This document shows positions 47,523-58,872 of a stretch of 64,000 nucleotides of DNA, in pieces. Position 1 is the first letter of the stretch, and each line of letters opens with the position of its first letter. The notes under the pieces were generated by a model, which worked only from the letters and a program-made list of their open reading frames with translations, did not search any database and had not been told where the DNA came from. Origin of the DNA: Membranipora membranacea (taxonomy: Eukaryota > Bryozoa > Gymnolaemata > Cheilostomatida > Membraniporidae); NCBI GenBank assembly GCA_914767715.1, contig OU612065.1, positions 20,212,001 to 20,276,000 of the forward strand, written 5' to 3'. The position numbers and the translations under genes are program-made.

Positions 47523-49184
47523 CTAAGAATTATTTCTTCGGATCTCTTTTTCACAGATGAAAGGCCTTTCTGCATCACACCAAACATCATCCCACTTTGG
47601 TTTCCACCACCACATCTGCACGCAGTTCTGAGTTCCCCATTGGTTGTCAGGTTGTCCGTTATCCCAGTTGGTTATTTTCATCGCGGTATGTGTGCCATCA
47701 CCATCAACCCAGTACCAACGTCCTGCTACTCTCTTGCCTCCAATGAAGAACTCAGCCACGTGCTCTGTAAAAAAAAGTGTAGATCAGGGGGTAGGCAGGA
47801 TTCATTTTTCAACTCAAACTGATTGAATTGAATAAACAATCAATAAAAAACTACTGGAAGACCAAAGCAATATACATGTGATCCAATCTCTAAGAGATCA
47901 AGTCACTTCACAATCAGAACTGCTTAGCATTAATACAACAAGCATCGTAGTGCAGAAAAAGACTGTATTTTAAGAAATATAGCCTTGGATCAAAAGGAAT
48001 GACACATCATAAAGTATGATATTTCACATAAATATATCAATTTCATTTGCTGATCAAGTCGCTTGGACATATGAGACCAAGCACATATATAAACAGTACG
48101 TTTCAAAATACAAAATATGTGTCATTATAATTTTATAAACAATCTGCTGTCATCATCTATTAGTAAGCATTATTACGTAATAATATTTAATTATTGTAAT
48201 AACATAAATCTCTTACGATATTTAGTATTCTTGTATCCGTTGACAAATACCATCTCTGATGGATTTCGCATACTGGCCAGACTACCGCCGTCCATCTTGC
48301 AGACTTGCTGTGCATCGTTCCAATTGGCTTTACGGTTTGGCACAAACTTATAGCAAACACTTCTTTGCATATTATTGTGCTGGAGCCAACCAGAACCGCC
48401 ACAGTCATTACCTACAAGAATAAATATAATATAATCTTTATTTTCAAACCGTTGGTATGCAACCTTAAAAAAAGTGGCCTCCCTTACAGGTTTAGATACA
48501 ACAAAAAAACAAATGATAAAATGCATAAAACTTGCATTTTGTTGGCATCTCGGATTAAAAAGGAGTTAAATCACATAACAATTAATATAAAAAGAATACA
48601 TTACAAACGCTTATGAGACACGTGTATACGTGTTGTCAGATGATAATTTCCTAAAATTATATTTTGATATGTAATGAATGTGATACAAATTATATCATTA
48701 TATCTCGATTGGTGCTTTTGGTGTCCTGTCATTGGCTCTCTCTGCCACCCAACAGCCAATCGTATCAGAGCCACCACATTGGCTAATAAAACACATACAA
48801 AAACAGGAATTATATTGTGGGAAACAAAGATCATGTGTCATCAGGGAGAGTGGTGTCATGAAATTGAAAAGTGGAAGCAAAGAAGGAAATGTGATACTGA
48901 TGATTGGTAAGGAGAAGTGCGGTGCAGCACAAATTGGTGAAAATGGAATACAGAAAAAATTACGCACTTTTTGCATTCTTACCACTTGCGACTGTGGAAG
49001 CAGTAGGTTGAGAAAAGTTATGAATTATTATAGTGTAATAAGCCGACCGGCTATTTTCAGATAATTTGGCTTTGGGTTCATTTGGATGCATAAACGTTAT
49101 GCACTTACCGCTGAGGTACGGTATATCTTACTTACCCGCAACAGATGCTAGCCCGATCACCGAAAGTAATATCGCAACTCTCAT
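47523..49184 (-). CDS. Secreted C-type lectin 1, QPD type
   Basis: Three exons (49136-49184, 48217-48411, 47523-47764) join in phase to 161 residues. The first 16 (MRVAILLSVIGLASVA) are a signal peptide. The rest is a single C-type lectin domain: CGGSGWLQ, SVCYKFV, NWNDAQQVCKMDGGSLAS, then GGKRVAGRWYWVDGDG, TNWDNGQPDNQW, and the Ca2+-site strand KWDDVWCD followed by PFICEKE. QPD with WDD in the WND position predicts galactose-type specificity by family rule. The tryptophan cluster QMWWWKPKW just before it is unusual. It is a paralogue of lectin 2 with identical exon 2 and exon 3 lengths (195 and 242 bases). A soluble pattern-recognition or mucus lectin is the likely role, which is inference. 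Confidence 0.93.
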
Positions 49185-49262
49185 CGCTGATTTTTATTTC
49201 TGGAACACAGTCACTAATTTATTATCTGTTAATACCTCTCACTCTCAGTGGTGATAATACAC

Positions 49263-49294
49263 TGATTTACATCAAGTTATCTAGATTATTTATA
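49263..49294 (-). promoter_or_regulatory. TATA box and initiator of lectin 1
   Basis: On the minus strand TATAAATA (49294-49287) is followed by TCAGTG, whose A at 49263 lies 31 bases downstream of the first T. The start codon is about 80 bases further on. Confidence 0.6.
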
Positions 49295-49589
49295 CCTACA
49301 GATTTGCTTTGATTCTACAGCAAACCACAAAATTTTCTCCAATTAATTAATGTCATCTACAACAATTTATGCTGGAAATATTTTTCAATGGAAGACTGCA
49401 ACTGCAAGCTGCTTCGACTTCTATGATTGGAACAGATTGTAGTGTGGACTCGTGTGATTGGTAGTTGTGAGTGTGTCTGTTTGGTACCTGGATAGAGTGC
49501 TGCTCCATGTCTGATACAATGTTGATGTCGACTACAGGGCCGTTGTATAGGTAAATGGTAGGGGGGGGGGGGGTAAGGTAAATCCAGGT

Positions 49590-49795
49590 TGGGTATTGTA
49601 AGCTGATATGAGACCTGAGTCTCCAGCCTCCAAGCGTTTAAAGGATATAACTAGCAAATGGAAGTCCGAAATGAGCTAATTCTGACTTGGGATATTCAAT
49701 TATAGCATTTTTAGGCCACTCTATTGAACATTCTAGGGGAGGCAGAGCGTCCCTACTTCCCCTAGAACTACGGGCCTGGACTATACCTGTAACTG
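49590..49795. repeat. Dispersed repeat family H, copy 2
   Basis: This is the counterpart of 43315-43500 with the same ordered blocks (CCAGCCTCCAAGC-TTTAAAGG, GCTAATTCTGACTTGGGATATTCA split here, TTCTAGGGGAGG, CCCCTAGAAC, GGGCCTGGA). It is preceded by a run of about 14 G residues at 49561. Confidence 0.6.
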
Positions 49796-49827
49796 TGAAG
49801 CCGCTGCTGCGGCATGACCTGTGGAAA

Positions 49828-50215
49828 GGAGCAACTGGAATTCAGGCAAATGGACCAAATGAAAGTTGGATAATTTTTTTTTCTTTCTTATAATGTAACA
49901 GATTATGGGTGAAAAATATGGGGCGCTTCACGCATTTGTAACCGAAAGTGACGATCAACGCCACTGTATATGTTATTTGGCAGACAGGGTACTTGCCATA
50001 GTATTAGATGTTGTTAAATCTGGTACAGAATTGATGAACAAATGAACACCATAACCAGGGAATTGTTAGAATTTCAACAATGTACCACATAGGTCAGTGA
50101 AAGGGAGGTGGGAGGGGAATTTGACTTTTTTCTTTCAACACTGGCATGCTGACCAGATTTCTGATTAAAGGAACGATGTGAAGGCAAATGGACCAAACGA
50201 AAGTTGGATAATTAT
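49828..50215. repeat. Two half-copies of MITE family A
   Basis: GGAGCAACTGGAATTCAGG followed by CAAATGGACCAAATGAAAGTTGGATAA-type sequence near 49828-49875 is repeated near 50180-50215 as GGCAAATGGACCAAACGAAAGTTGG, given in part. Both match only the right arm of the palindromic copies. Confidence 0.5.
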
Positions 50216-50901
50216 TATTGCTATCGATTATATAGCAACTTCTCTCCCAAATATGGATGTATGAGAGCTAAATTGTCTGGTTATATGGTATGATATGTTT
50301 GAAACTACCAAGAGCTTTTCTGAATAAATTTTTTATAGAGTTAGGTATGGCCATAGAGTCACTACATACTCTATGGATATGGCTCTATGGAAGGGCTGAT
50401 ATGCTATCAGTAAGATATTGATGAATTTCAAAACAGTTATGGCTAAATTATCCACAAATTTAGTGCCGATCTCAGCAAAGCCTAAATTTTCACAGTGAAC
50501 TTTGCTCTGTACTTCAAACAAACCTGCATCAGAGGAATCACAATTACTTGCATGCTGTCAGGCCTCTACTTGCCAACGGGTCGCTGTGACATGTGGTCAC
50601 CGCGGTGTGTTTGTGTATGAAACACACTAAAAAACAGTTGGGTTTTCGGCAAGTCTGCTCCAGGCAAAGCAGTTACAGATTTACAGATTTATTTGATAAT
50701 CCACTGTTGAAATATCCTTGGGTATTAAATAAAACAGTTTGCGAGCTCTGGTAAAAGATAGCATTGGACATCATGAAAAATTTTGTAGCACCATCAAGGA
50801 CAAAAGATTTTCTGCGTTTTGCAGTATTCGCCTTGGCAAAGAAAATCAAACTTTCCTAAAGTTGTTTTTTAGACTGAAATTAATCCAAAACAAATGCTCA
50901 A

Positions 50902-51108
50902 GTATCTCGAAAAGAGGTCGATGCCTTGTATGGCTAAAAAAAATAAAAAGATCTCGAAAAGAGGTCAATGCCTTGTATGGCTAAAAAATAAAAAGATCTC
51001 GAAAAGAGGTCAATGCCTTATGTGGCTCCTAAGAAGATCTCGAAAAGAGGTCAATGCCTTGTATGGCTAAATAAAATAAAAAGATCTCGAAAAGAGATCA
51101 ATGCTAGC
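50902..51108. repeat. Five-unit minisatellite, about 45-50 bp
   Basis: TCTCGAAAAGAGGTCAATGCC followed by TTGTATGGCTAAA and A-rich spacer is repeated five times with few changes. TCTCGAAAAGAG within each unit is itself a small inverted repeat. Confidence 0.9.
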
Positions 51109-51834
51109 AAATTGTCCTTCAGTCGACTCGAATGTCTGTACTGTGACGACTGCCTCTCAGTTGCGCCATCATGGTTTGCATGAAAATTCTGCATTGAATA
51201 CCAACCGTCTCCCAGTAAAAACCACAGAACCCTTAATTCCCAGGATACCCTCAGAACAAACCTGCAAACTCGGTGTTTGCAACAAACGACAAGTTTGCAA
51301 ATGTCAACTACAATATGAGATCACTAGTAATTAAATAGTGCTATATTCTTTTTTAATTTAGTATCCCTAGGTTTTAAATGTTGGAGGTGACAGCTTAGCC
51401 TAACTGCTAGTTTAAGTGCTCGAATTGTGCATTATCAACCACTTTCCCAAATTGCAACTACCAAACTGCGCACTTTATTTTTACACTATTAAAAATGTAT
51501 CGATACAATATGATGATCTGTGACAATGAGGTATGGTGGGGTGGTACGGTTTTACCTACCCCATGCGGCACTGCATGGCAAATGCACCACTTTCTTGCAG
51601 GTAGTTAGGTTTTTATAGTTCTATAAACTCCGAAAGTAAAAACCAAGGCGAAGTTAACCCTGACCGGCCATGAGATTAATCTATCATGTATTGTAACGGT
51701 CAGGATTTATGCAAACCATGACGGAGCAAATTAGATGTTATCTACTTGATCAACAACATTAATGATATTCTATTCAATTTTCTTTCCTCTTTTTTTTTCT
51801 GGCACTGAGTGCAAAACATTTCCTGATGTTGGGT

Positions 51835-52075
51835 TAAATGTTGGGTTAAAATCACAAGTTTTGCCTATGTCCGAAGACTGAATAATAATAGTGCGGCCGC
51901 CGTATTCTGCGCCAAGTTGCTCTCAGTTTGCAGGCAGGTTGGAGCTCACCTGTGGCATCAATTGAGCCCAGTATTCGGTTGACTGCAGCGAGATTCGAAC
52001 CTAAGACCTCCATCGCTTGCGCATTTGAGGGGAGGCGCTCTAACCAACTGAGCTACCTCCTACTTAAAATTTGGT
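51835..52075 (-). repeat. tRNA-derived SINE with conserved body, copy 2
   Basis: On the minus strand it starts GGAGGTAGCTCAGTTGGTTAG and has the B-box TTAGGTTCGAATCTC, then the same body as 32692-32940 (TACTGGGC, ACAGGTG, CAAACTGAGAGCAACTTG, TCAGTCTTCGGACA). Its head forms the first boundary of the 860 bp tandem array. Confidence 0.8.
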
Positions 52076-54559
52076 TTATCTGAACCGGTTATCTACATCT
52101 TTGAATTGGCCCATCTGTCGTTTGTTAAACAAGGATGTTGCAATTTGGTGACAGAAGTCAAGATACGGATACACTGTATGGTGAAACGGTAGAATACAAT
52201 CATTAAATGATAAAGGTCTTAGAATTCATGTAACAAGAAGCGCTCCAGGATTCCCAAGTTCTAAAAGAATTGTCAGTGAGACTTTTTATGCAAGAGGAAA
52301 GCTTCTTTGGTATATAGAAACAGATTCGGCTTTATGCAGCCTAAGAAAGAGTATACATTGAATACCAGTTCAATAATTTAGATTTGAATCCTTATTTAAT
52401 AAACATTTAATTATAAATTTCTTGAAAAGCTGAAAGGGTCTGTTAAGCATCACTGTGTTATGACTGCTTAATTAGAATACATACATGACTTCTACCTGTT
52501 ACATCTTAACAACGTACTACCTGGTTTATCCGAGGTCGGTGGCTGGGTTCTTTCTACCCAACAGCCAATCATATCCTTATCGCTTGCAGCAGAACCATCA
52601 GTTTCTGATAGATACGGTCGCAAAGAAATTTTGTAATCAAAAATTGTCTGACTTTGGCTTGGCAAGAAAATGTTCTGAATGCTTGATTTTTGCAGTAGCG
52701 CCATCAGTTTCTTGATTTTCTTGGATAATTAATTAGTGTAAAATTCCTTAGTTTGCACAGGAATTTTACACTAATTAATTTTGTTCAGTTCACCATACCA
52801 AATACTAAATTAGAAGAACAACAAGAAAACCAAGCTGCTGCGAGATTCGAATCGAACCTAAGACCTCCATCGCTTGCGCATTTGAGGGGAGGCGCTCTAA
52901 CCAACTGAGCTACCTCCTACTTAAAATTTGGTTTATCTGAACCGTTTATCTACATCTTTGAATTGGCCCATCTGTCGTTTGTTAAACAAGGATGTTGCAA
53001 TTTGGTGACAGAAGTCAAGATACGGATACACTGTATGGTGAAACGGTAGAATACAATCAGTAAATGATAAAGGTCTTAGAATGCATGTATCAAGAAGCTC
53101 TCCAGGATTCCCAAGTTCTAAAAGAATTGTCAGTGAGACTTTTTATTCAAGAGACAAAGCTTCTTTGGTATATAGAAACAGATTCGGCTTTAAGCAGCCT
53201 AAGAAAATGTATACATTGAATACCAGTTCAATAATTTAAATTTGAATCCTTATTCAATTAACATTTAATTATAAATTTCTTGAAAAGGTGAAAGGGTCTG
53301 TTAAGCATCACCGTGTTATGACTGCTTAATTAGAATACATACATGACTTCTACCTGTTACATCTTAACAACGTACTACCTGGTTTTTCCGAGGTCGGTGG
53401 CTGGGTTCTTTCCACCCAACAGCCAATCATATCCTTATCGCTTGCAGCAGAACCATCAGTTTCTGATAGATACGGTTGCAAAGAAATTTTGTGATCACAA
53501 ATTGTCTGACTTTGGATTGGCAAGAAAATGTTCTGAATGCTTGATTTTTGAAGTAGCGCCATGCCATCAGTTTCTTCATTTTCTTGGTTAATTAATTAGT
53601 GCAAAATTCCTTAGTTTGCACAGGAATTTTACACTAATTAATTTTGTTCAGTTCACCATACCAAATACTAAATTAGAAGAACAACAAGAAAACCAAGCTG
53701 CTGCGAGATTCGAATCGAACCTAAGACCTCCATCGCTTGCGCATTTGAGGGGAGGCGCTCTAACCAACTGAGCTACCTCCTACTTAAAATTTGGTTTATC
53801 TGAACCGTTTATCTACATCTTTGAATTGGCCCATCTGTCGTTTGTTAAACAAGGATGTTGCAATTTGGTGACAGAAGTCAAGATACGGATACACTGTATG
53901 GTGAAACGGTAGAATACAATCAGTAAATGATAAAGGTCTTAGAATGCATGTATCAAGAAGCTCTCCAGGATTCCCAAGTTCTAAAAGAATTGTCAGTGAG
54001 ACTTTTTATTCAAGAGGAAAGCTTCTTTGGTATATAGAAACAGATTCGGCTTTATGCAGCCTAAGAAAGAGTATACATTGAATACCAGTTCAATAATTTA
54101 GATTTGAATCCTTATTTAATAAACATTTAATTATAAATTTCTTGAAAAGCTGAAAGGGTCTGTTAAGCATCACCGTGTTATGACTGCTTAATTAGAATAC
54201 ATACATGACTTCTACCTGTTACATCTTAACAATGTACTACCTGGTTTTTCCGAGGTCGGTGGCTGGGTTCTTTCTACCCAACAGCCAATCATATCCTTAT
54301 CGCTTGCAGCAGAACCATCAGTTTCTGATAGATACGGTCGCAAAGAAATTTTGTAATCAAAAATTGTCTGACTTTGGCTTGGCAAGAAAATGTTCTGAAT
54401 GCTTGATTTTTGCAGTAGCGCCATCAGTTTCTTGATTTTCTTGGATAATTAATTAGTGCAAAATTCCTTAGCTTGCACAGGAATTTTACACTAATTAATT
54501 TTGTTCAGTTCACCATACCAAATACTAAATTAGAAGAACAACAAGAAAACCAAGCTGCG
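51984..54559. repeat. Tandem array of three 860 bp units
   Basis: Homologous landmarks recur at 52022, 52879 and 53742, giving units of 857 and 863 bases that differ at only a few percent of positions. Each unit carries a SINE head on the minus strand, an AT-rich middle, a 70-82 codon plus-strand ORF that follows the repeat, and a perfect or near-perfect 54-base hairpin (52727-52780, 53590-53643, 54447-54500). Units 1 and 3 share variants that unit 2 lacks, which points to conversion or stepwise duplication. No function is evident. Confidence 0.93.
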
Positions 54560-55094
54560 AGCAGGGAAATTGTTGTGAATATAGTCGTTCCATATAACCT
54601 TACCCATGCTGTCCTCAATTATGACTTGATAAATCTTAGTTGAAGCCAACAAGGTAATGTCAATTTATAATAATACAATGTTTTGATAGGTATCCCAGAA
54701 TCAACATGTATCTTGTAATCTTGTGGAGGCAAACAGGGATATAGTTTGCAAAGAGAATGCTTCTTCCAACAGAGTTCAGTCTGAGGTTTCATCCGATGCT
54801 CCCCTTACAGTCAGTCAGTCAGTCAATTCCAAGAAAATGGTGAAATACCACAAAATCATACTTTTATCCATTATGGCAGATCATACAACCTGATTCCACA
54901 ACAATGGACATAGGACACAGGAATTCTTAAGTTAAATTTTTACACATTTGGTTTATGAATACCAAATCATATACAGGGTGCCATTCATATCACTTGTAAC
55001 TATATTTTAAAGACATTCTTCACAAAGACTAGCATGCAAGTAGGTCTAGGCACTAGATAGTGAATTACATTATATGAAGCTTTGAGGGTAAACT

Positions 55095-55185
55095 CCGGGG
55101 GGGGGGGGGCGTCAGACGGTGGGCGTCAGACGGTGGGCGTCAGACGGTGGGCAAGAGCCTGGGGGGCTCAGACTAACCTCAATGC
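55095..55185. repeat. Poly-G / GCGTCAGACGGTGG repeat, copy 2
   Basis: About 13 G residues are followed by three tandem copies of GCGTCAGACGGTGG, then GCAAGAGCCTGGGGGGCTC and AGACT. It matches 14889-14965 apart from the triplication. An ORF across it is an artefact of the repeat. Confidence 0.65.
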
Positions 55186-55596
55186 AGGTTGTACTGCTCC
55201 AATTGAATGTTTTGGAATAAGTCTAGTCATCATGAATCTCTCACCATGCTTTGATGGTATATCCTTACTCTGTGATACACTTATGGACAACCTGTTGATG
55301 ATCAATAAAGCCTCAAATGGAGATTAAACTAAAATGATGTTCTTCGATATGGTCTGAATTTGGAACAGAGCCTGAACTCTCATCTCCTCATCTTTTTTCA
55401 GAACTTTTTCAATATAAAGAGATGTGGCTAATTACCGTGGCCGATTGGACAAGAACTTTATACCCTCCATCTAAAAAAATGAAAGATTTTGACTCATAAC
55501 CACTGGGTGAATTTTTTTCAATGAGATATAATTAAACAAAGAAATTTAATCTAGACCTAGCATTATTTTGAAATGTGCAATTCAAGCAAGCAAACC

Positions 55597-55741
55597 TTAG
55601 TCTAAGAGCTCAGACGTATTGGTGACCTAACATTATCAGACACTCATGTTCACAGTTTCCTCTTAGACGGTGAGATTGAGTGTTTGATAATGTAATGCCA
55701 CAAACTACCGTCGCAGCGATCTGAGCACCAAGACTAAGCAA
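55597..55741. mobile_element. MITE family F, copy 2
   Basis: Terminal CTTAGTCTAAGAGCTCAGA is matched by the inverse TCTGAGCACCAAGACTAAG, and inner ATTATCAGACACTCA by GAGTGTTTGATAAT. It lies about 160-300 bases upstream of the lectin 2 TATA box. Confidence 0.65.
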
Positions 55742-55897
55742 ACCTGCGCCTGCGGAGGAATCACAATGATAGAGTTAGACTGCTGTTAACAAATTGGAAC
55801 CTAGATATGTCTGGGGAAAAAAATGTGCAGTTACCAGCATAAATATTGTGGATCACATTACCTGGGATTTATTCTCTGTGATGACGCAAAACCAAGG

Positions 55898-55931
55898 TAT
55901 AAAAGATTGAGTTGACACATTTAAGTTCACC
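55898..55931 (+). promoter_or_regulatory. TATA box and initiator of lectin 2
   Basis: TATAAAAG at 55898 is followed about 31 bases later by GTTCACC (A at 55929), a weaker initiator than in lectin 1. The start codon is 75 bases downstream. Confidence 0.6.
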
Positions 55932-56003
55932 GTATTCATCATTACGGAGAGTGAGCGGCACACAGAGAAGTCTACCGGAATTGAGCTACATATTTTATCA
56001 GCA

Positions 56004-57374
56004 ATGAGACTAGTACTTTTACTTGCAGTGATCGGATTGGCCGCTGGTGAGAGACCTATACTTATCTTTATTATTATGTGTTTTTATTGAAGTTTTCACA
56101 TATATAAGTATGTTATAAACAAACAAAATAACAACTTTTTGACCTCATCAACAAAACAGAAAAAGAAAAAAAAAATATTTTATAAATGTGTACGGAAATA
56201 ATAATTAGTTGGTTTATTCATGAACGATAGCTAACTCTATGATACTTTCTTGTTACTTTTATACCAATTTTCTTCGGTGCTTTATGAAAATCATTTCTGA
56301 AAAGATGGATTTTGCTGCTAATAGAGATGGAAGCAATTACTGTAACTTTGCGATCAACATAGTATAAAAGTGATAATGTTAGCCCGCGAAACACTCACAA
56401 ACTCTGATTTGTTCCAAAGACTTTATTGAATATGTTTGTAAAGCCTAAAGTTCAATCTTTTTTTGGAAGTGCAAGATATTTTTGGAAGCCCGAAATCACC
56501 GTCCTATAAATAGGACAGCATTTATAGACAATGATATTTTTCATAAATACACCTGACTGCTTTGTTTTATTTATTTATGCATGGTCTTTATTTGTCATTG
56601 ACTTTGATCGGCAATAATAAAGTATATATATAATCATTGTTTATTTTTGTACATGCAGGCAGCAGTAGATGTGGTGGTGTAGGTTGGGTTTATATGCATA
56701 GTCCACTCAGAGAAGTATGTTATAAGTATGTGACCGATCGTTATGCTTCTTGGGATGATGCGCAGCAAGTCTGCAAGATGGAAGGAGGTAGTCTGGCGAG
56801 TATGCAGAATATGCAAGAGTTGGTGTTTATGAACGGGCTCAAGTCCTCACACAGTAAGTAGTAGTATTATTATAATTGTTTATATTATTATTATAATTAT
56901 AAAATTGCAAATCAACGAGTCTCTTCTGATCTAATGGATCAATTGTATGATCTCAGAAAATTTGTAAAACAATGTGAAGTCAGGTTTTGAATAGAGTAAA
57001 ATAAAATATTAAATTCTAACCTTCTAGCTGAGAACCTCATGCTCCATTTTCTGATTAAGATCCATCTGACCATTATGAAAGGACAAAAAATGTTCAACAA
57101 AAAGTTTCTAATTGTTTATATTGCGTTCACAGGTGACATTGCAGAGCTTTTCCTTGGCGGCAAGAGAGTAGCAGGAAGATGGTACTGGGTTGATAGCGAT
57201 GGCACATATAGAGCAATCGATTCAGCGTTAACCAACTGGGATAACGGACAACCTGACAACCAATGGGGAACTCAGAACTGCCTGCAGATGTGGTGGTGGA
57301 AACCGAAGTGGGATGATGTTTGGTGTGATGCAAAGAGATTATTCATCTGTGAAAAAGAACTCCATAGGTTTTAA
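56004..57374 (+). CDS. Secreted C-type lectin 2, QPD type
   Basis: Three exons (56004-56046, 56659-56853, 57133-57374) join in phase to 159 residues. A signal peptide (MRLVLLLAVIGLAAG) is followed by one C-type lectin domain: CGGVGWVYM, EVCYKYV, SWDDAQQVCKMEGGSLAS, GGKRVAGRWYWVDSDG, TNWDNGQPDNQW, then QMWWWKPKWDDVWCD and LFICEKE. The QPD and WDD motifs predict Ca2+-dependent galactose-type binding. It is the divergent partner of lectin 1, 6.8 kb away. Exon 3 is nearly identical between the two proteins while exon 2 has drifted considerably. It is likely secreted with a role in recognition of glycans; tissue and ligand cannot be read from sequence. Confidence 0.93.
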
Positions 57375-58872
57375 AATATTCTCGCAAATGTTTGAGCCGC
57401 TTTTTGGCAGAACCGAAATGTTTACCCAAATATAGCTGAGCTGGCAAACTTTAAACAAAAGTTATTATCAGTTAACACAGGATGACAAGTATTTTTTGAG
57501 TATCAAGTCTGTATTACATTGAGACTTTGGATCTACATTGATTGATTATGATCAGTAGAGACCTAATAGGCTGTATGACCTGGTACCCTGGTATGACCTC
57601 GAGTCAAGGTGAACTGAAGGTTTGAATAACTTTGTCGTCAGACCAGAGGTCCTTCAAGCTAAGGTTCTAGCATGATACGTCGGACCAGAATATCACAACA
57701 TTTTAGTCAACAGTTTAATAGCAGGGGGATTCTCATCTAGCAGATCCTATTTCAGGTTCTCATCTGGCAATATCACTCTCCTCAGTATTTGCTCACTGTA
57801 ATAGGGGTAAAGTCTTCCAGCCCAACTCAGACCTGTAGACTATTATTTCCGGCAGTTTTCTCTAGTTAACTTATATTCATGAACAAACCTCTTCTTGATT
57901 CAGAGTTATCTTCTCCACCGCTTTGGTTACTATCCAGTGTCCTTTTTGGAAACCCAAAAATATTCAGCTTCAAACTTCTCATGACTTATGTGAAAGATTG
58001 CACTATATTCTGAGAGACAATATTATACACTAAGATCTTAGTTAATGGATGGAGGATGATTAAGCTTAAAAAGTAAAAATACAAAACTTTAGATCATAAA
58101 GATAAAGGAGGGCATCACAGAAAAATAAAATAATATTAGTTTGGGACCTGGACTACAAATGCTAGTTGTGGTGGAGTTCATAACCACTCGCCAATTGACC
58201 CATCTATTGTTCATAGTTCAGGTTCTCAAACTAAGCCAGGATAAAAGTGCTCAGACTGGGCGAAGTTATAATGATTCTCCGCAAACAAGACATGTACCGA
58301 CGATCATCAAAATCCAATACCCAAAATGTCTGATACCGCCAGCTGAGTTCCCCTTCAATATGTACACTGTTGAGCTAAGTAAGCTCTTAATTCATGATTC
58401 ACAATTGAAATTGATTAGGGCAGAGAATAATTCAAGTATGTCTCAAAACATGAACAATGCACTAACAAAGTAAGATTATACTGGATTGTGAGATTGGTAT
58501 TTTAGCAGTAGTTGGGGAGTTTGCTAATGTCTGAGATTACTTGATCATAATTTGCAGATGTAAAGTCTGTTTATAAGGAACGTGGGACGGACAGGTTTTC
58601 TGCAACACATCAGCATGCAGAGGAAATGGATGGAATGCTTAAATTGATGCAATCAATCGGAATAATGTTAGCCGACACATATACCAAAGTAAATAATACA
58701 AGCTAAAAGACAATGTCATGCATCTAATAATTAGGGTAAAAACAGTCGGAAGTTATTAAAAAACTAATATAAATTGGGTTTATGCTGAAAGTAGTTTCAC
58801 AGTTAAAAATATTATAGAATTCCGGAATATCATATTTGCGCTGCCATACAAGGTCAGCAGTAAACTTTGACC
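57375..58872. other. Spacer between lectin 2 and Rab23
   Basis: The two genes converge. A 110-codon plus-strand ORF at 58141-58473 has no recognised domain, no splice support and ordinary intergenic composition, so I do not call it a gene. No repeats were recognised. Confidence 0.45.

Larger units (their letters stand above)
49300..55890. other. Repeat-rich interval between the divergent lectin genes
   Basis: About 6.6 kb separates the two lectin promoters. Most of it is accounted for by repeat family H, half-MITEs, the five-unit minisatellite, a SINE, the three-unit array, the poly-G repeat and a family F MITE. No protein gene is supported. Confidence 0.6.

Noticed and set aside
52485-54435. 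KLSDFGLAR in the ORF of each 860 bp unit, resembling a protein-kinase DFG segment
   Set aside because: No HRD motif, ATP-binding loop or other kinase feature surrounds it, and the ORF simply repeats with the array. It is coincidence.
51984-54559. Possible CRISPR-like or rRNA-like array
   Set aside because: Units are 860 bases, contain SINE heads and have no short repeat-spacer pattern or rRNA sequence.
58141-58473. 110-codon plus-strand ORF
   Set aside because: No recognisable domain, no splice sites and ordinary intergenic composition.
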